Positions 60,928 to 64,000 of a stretch of DNA of 64,000 nucleotides are shown in pieces (position 1 is the first letter of the stretch; every line of letters starts with the position of its first letter). Origin of the DNA: Sinotaia quadrata. Lineage: Eukaryota; Mollusca; Gastropoda; Architaenioglossa; Viviparidae. The stretch covers positions 50,348,164-50,412,163 of the forward strand of contig CM054177.1 of NCBI GenBank assembly GCA_028829895.1, given 5' to 3'. A program made the position numbers and the translations under genes. The notes beneath the pieces are model-generated. The model made no database searches. It was given only the letters and a program-made list of their open reading frames with translations, and was not told the DNA's origin.

Positions 60928-62125
60928 TGTTGTATGATGGGAAAATATTCCCACATATATATTTTATATAAATTTTCATTTGTTGAATGAGTGCGTATTG
61001 CGTCCGGTTTACAGAGAAGGGAAGCCCTGGAACGAATGAGAGACATGTGTGGAAGATTTAGGGACTGGCGTTTGATGTCTGCGGTGTTTGAAGTCTGCGA
61101 GCGCGGCGGTCAGCGTGCGGTCAGTGTGTACGCTTAGCGGGTGGTTAGAGTTGTTAGAGGGACATAATCATCTTAGAGCTAATGAATTGAACAGGTCAGA
61201 AGCTGGTCTAAGCAGGGTAATAAAAACCACAGTGAAAATGTTATCTTCACTACTTCCTGAAAAATCGTCTGAGGGTGACGACTGGAAAAGGGTAGTCCGC
61301 CCAAAACAACACTGGGTCGTATATGAGAGAAGAAAACCCTGGCTATATAGGTAAAAGGGTCTTTGTATTTGTGTGAATGGTTAAGTTTTATTAGGATGTT
61401 ATATACTATGTTTTATTTATGAATATATTAATATTCTTCCTTTCAGAGGCCTATGCCAAACTTAGTAATTATTAATCGAGCACTGGACTGGACACTTAGG
61501 CTTTGCAATTGTTTGTGTTGCAGGGTTTTTTTTCTTGCTATTGTGTATTCTCGGCTGCTCGTTTATAGCTGCCTGTTGTTTGCCTGTGTGGCTGTGCCTG
61601 TGTGGCCGTTCTACTTGTCCCGGCTGAATTGGGACGTGCCGATCTATTGACTGGAAAATTCAAGTCTACAAGACTGACGTCATTTCTGTGCTTAAGCTAA
61701 GTGCCTATTCGGACAGTGAATTCAGTGCAATGAACTGGCTTAGGATGAACTTAAATTTCTAAATCTTGTTAACTTTTTCTTTTTATTAAATTTCTTGTTA
61801 TTATTTTTAAAACGCGTGTTTGTTAGTTCTATCGTTATTTTCGTAGTTCAAGTGATAATGTAATGAGTACGTCTTGTCCTCTGTTCGTTAATTGTAATCA
61901 TTATATATATATTATTCATAAACATTAAATCTCAGCTGAATCTGAGTTGGGGGCGGAGCCAAATTGGCGACGTACCAGTATATCAGCGTAACAGTTGCAG
62001 ATATACATATTTAACCAGTGACCCATGCTCTGCACCGGCACTTGTAGATGTCTTTTATCAAAACTAATTATACATAGTTGGTATAAGTCATTATTACAAA
62101 GTCACCCCAGAGTATAGCGTCGACA
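60928..62125. mobile_element. Solo-LTR-like insertion, 1198 bp
   Basis: The block starts TGTTGTATG and ends GTCGACA, so it has TG...CA ends and a TGT/ACA inverted tip, as LTRs do. It is flanked by GTAGG at 60923-60927 and again at 62126-62130. Removing the block and one GTAGG restores the local 36-base unit exactly, which makes the boundaries firm. No second copy of the block and no gag or pol sequence is present, so recombination between two LTRs is the likely history. Inside are an 88-codon frame (61088-61354), a TATATAG at 61343-61349, a perfect TGACGTCA near 61675 and a GC box (GGGGGCGGAGCC) near 61950. Orientation and superfamily are not determined; a 5-base target duplication fits several LTR groups. 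Very long non-autonomous TG...CA elements are the main alternative. Confidence 0.78.
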
Positions 62126-62425
62126 GTAGGGAGAATTTAAAATGTGTATAACCAACAAAGATAATGTATGACTTGATATCTGTAGGGAGAACTAAAACTT
62201 TGTATGACTTGATATCTGTAGGGAGAATTAAAACTTTGTATGACTTGATATCTGTAGGGAGAATTTAAAATTTGTATAACCAACAAAGATAATGTACGAC
62301 TTGATATCTGTAGGGAGAATTTAAAATGTGTATAACCAACAAAGATAATGTACGACTTGATATCTGTAGGGAGAATTAAAACTTTGTATAACTTGGTGTC
62401 CGTTGTGAAGAGTTAAAACTCTTTT
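62126..62425. repeat. 36-bp tandem array, right arm
   Basis: The same GTAGGGAGAATT(A/T)AAA unit as the left arm, about eight units, some carrying an inserted GTATAACCAACAAAGATAAT segment. The last unit is diverged. Confidence 0.94.
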
Positions 62426-62509
62426 ACCTGCCAGTACACGATATATAGTGAGTTTGATATACTAACCAGTCAAAAGCCAAAAAAGGACAGTGCAAAGTGC
62501 AAGCAAGTC

Positions 62510-63840
62510 AAAGAGAAACAGTTTGTACGCAAGAACGTCTTTCAAAGGCCCAGGTAGTCAAGTCTAGTAAAGGACGCATGAATGTCTTCCAAAGGCCCAG
62601 GTAATGTCAAGTTTAGTAAAGGACGCAAGAATGTCTTCCAAAGGCCCAGGTAATGTCAAGTCTAGTAAAGGACGCAAGAATGTCTTCCAAAGGCGCCAAT
62701 AATGTTAAGTCTAGTAAAGGACGCAAGAATGTCTTCCAAAGGCCCAGGTAATGTCAAGTCTAGTAAAGGACGCAAGAATGTCTTCCAAAGGCGCCAATAA
62801 TGTTAAGTCTAGTAAAGGACGCAAGAATGTCTTCCAAAGGCGCCAATAATGTTAAGTCTAGTAAAGGACGCAAGAATGTCTTCCAAAGGCCCAGGTAATG
62901 TCAAGTTTAGTAAAGGACGCAAGAATGTCTTTCAAAGGCCCAGGTAATGTCAAGTCTAGTAAAGGACGCAAGAATGTCTTCCAAAGGCGCCAATAATGTT
63001 AAGTCTAGTAAAGGACGCAAGAATGTCTTCCAAAGGCCCAGGTAATGTCAAGTTTAGTAAAGGACGCAAGAATGTCTTCCAAAGGCCCAGGTAATGTCAA
63101 GTCTAGTAAAGGACGCAAGAATATCTTCCAAAGGCGCCAATAATGTTAAGTCTAGTAAAGGACGCAAGAATGTCTTCCAAAGGCCCAGGTAATGTCAAGT
63201 TTAGTAAAGGACGCAAGAATGTCTTCCAAAGGCCCAGGTAATGTCAAGTCTAGTAAAGGACGCAAGAATGTCTTCCAAAGGCGCCAATAATGTTAAGTCT
63301 AGTAAAGGACGCAAGAATGTCTTCCAAAGGCCCAGGTAATGTCAAGTTTAGTAAAGGACGCAAGAATGTCTTCCAAAGGCCCAGGTAATGTCAAGTCTAG
63401 TAAAGGACGCAAGAATGTCTTCCAAAGGCGCCAATAATGTTAAGTCTAGTAAAGGACGCAAGAATGTCTTCCAAAGGCCCAGGTAATGTCAAGTTTAGTA
63501 AAGGACGCAAGAATGTCTTCCAAAGGCCCAGGTAATGTCAAGTCTAGTAAAGGACGCAAGAATGTCTTCCAAAGGCGCCAATAATGTTAAGTCTAGTAAA
63601 GGACGCAAGAATGTCTTCCAAAGGCCCAGGTAATGTCAAGTTTAGTAAAGGACGCAAGAATGTCTTCCAAAGGCCCAGGTAATGTCAAGTCTAGTAAAGG
63701 ACGCAAGAATGTCTTCCAAAGGCGCCAATAATGTTGAGTATAATAAAGGCCCAGGTAATGTCAAGTCTAGTAAAGGACGCAAGAATGTCTTCCAAAGGCG
63801 CCAATAATGTTGAGTATAATAAAGGCCCAGGTAATGTCAA
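62510..63840. repeat. 49-bp satellite with 147-bp higher-order repeat
   Basis: About 26 units start GGACGCAAGAATGTCTTCCA. Three types follow: type T (CCCAGGTAATGTCAAGTTTAG), type C (same with CTAG) and type G (GCGCCAATAATGTTAAG). From about 62850 the order T-C-G repeats six times; the GCGCC starts at 62987, 63134, 63281, 63428, 63575 and 63722 are exactly 147 bases apart. Earlier units are irregular (T-C-G-C-G-G) and the last two G units carry a GAGTATAAT variant and are shortened. Confidence 0.97.
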
Positions 63841-64000
63841 GAAGCATATCACATTTCCATTCTCTAAGCCACGCTCATGTCGGCTCCATAATCCCGTGTC
63901 TTCTAATACATCACCGTGAAGTGAAAAACTACTGCAAACCTTCAAGCTTCGGTTAGAAGTATAACTGAGAGACGCATTAGCGCGGATGAAAATCGCCCGT
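63841..64000. other. Unique DNA at the window edge
   Basis: The satellite stops abruptly at AAGCATATCAC. Too short to interpret. Confidence 0.4.

Noticed and set aside
61088..61447. An 88-codon frame ending at CTATATAG|GTAAAAGGG with an acceptor-like TTCCTTTCAG at 61446, looking like a two-exon gene.
   Set aside because: It lies wholly inside the LTR-like insertion, and splicing adds only a few codons before a stop. Treated as part of the element.

Overview
The window looks like intergenic or intronic DNA from an AT-rich, repeat-dense animal genome. No long ORF, operon, Shine-Dalgarno signal or prokaryotic gene cluster is present. The only recognisable protein homology is a decayed non-LTR retrotransposon. 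Long (GATA)n, (TG)n/(CA)n and (CT)n arrays and several dozen minisatellites cover much of the sequence. A marine invertebrate, perhaps a mollusc, would fit this texture, but that is a weak inference because no diagnostic gene is visible.

Layout. 1-5030: purine-rich DNA and a chain of 35-50 bp minisatellites. 5034-5878 (minus): the best candidate host gene fragment, two ORF blocks joined by a phase-compatible intron; an 82-bp copy of its second block lies inverted at 1775-1856. 6-17 kb: minisatellites, two large microsatellite clusters and a SINE-like repeat at 8925-9168. 17473-17633: a Cys-rich candidate exon. 18-23 kb: minisatellites and CA arrays. 23003-23854: a fold-back element with 110-bp inverted termini, partly duplicated at 24008-24175. 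24-44 kb: more arrays, one copy of a long interspersed repeat (27171-27814), a second Cys-rich ORF (37083-37283), a 140-bp GATA array and a second SINE-like copy (41570-41890). 44495-45660: LINE fossil with RT C-terminal and RNase H segments. 47-52 kb: two more copies of the long interspersed repeat, one apparently inserted inside a satellite. 52-60 kb: minisatellites. 60928-62125: a 1198-bp solo-LTR-like insertion splitting a 36-bp tandem array, with a 5-bp target-site duplication. 62510-63840: a 49-bp satellite organised in a 147-bp three-unit higher-order repeat.

No pathway or gene system can be assembled here. The clearest biology is genome structure: local tandem duplication at many loci, and mobile elements whose insertion into arrays lets the empty site be reconstructed from neighbouring units. 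The coding calls rest on splice-like signals, reading frame and cysteine pattern only and are marked low to moderate confidence. Repeat boundaries were read by eye and may be off by a few bases.
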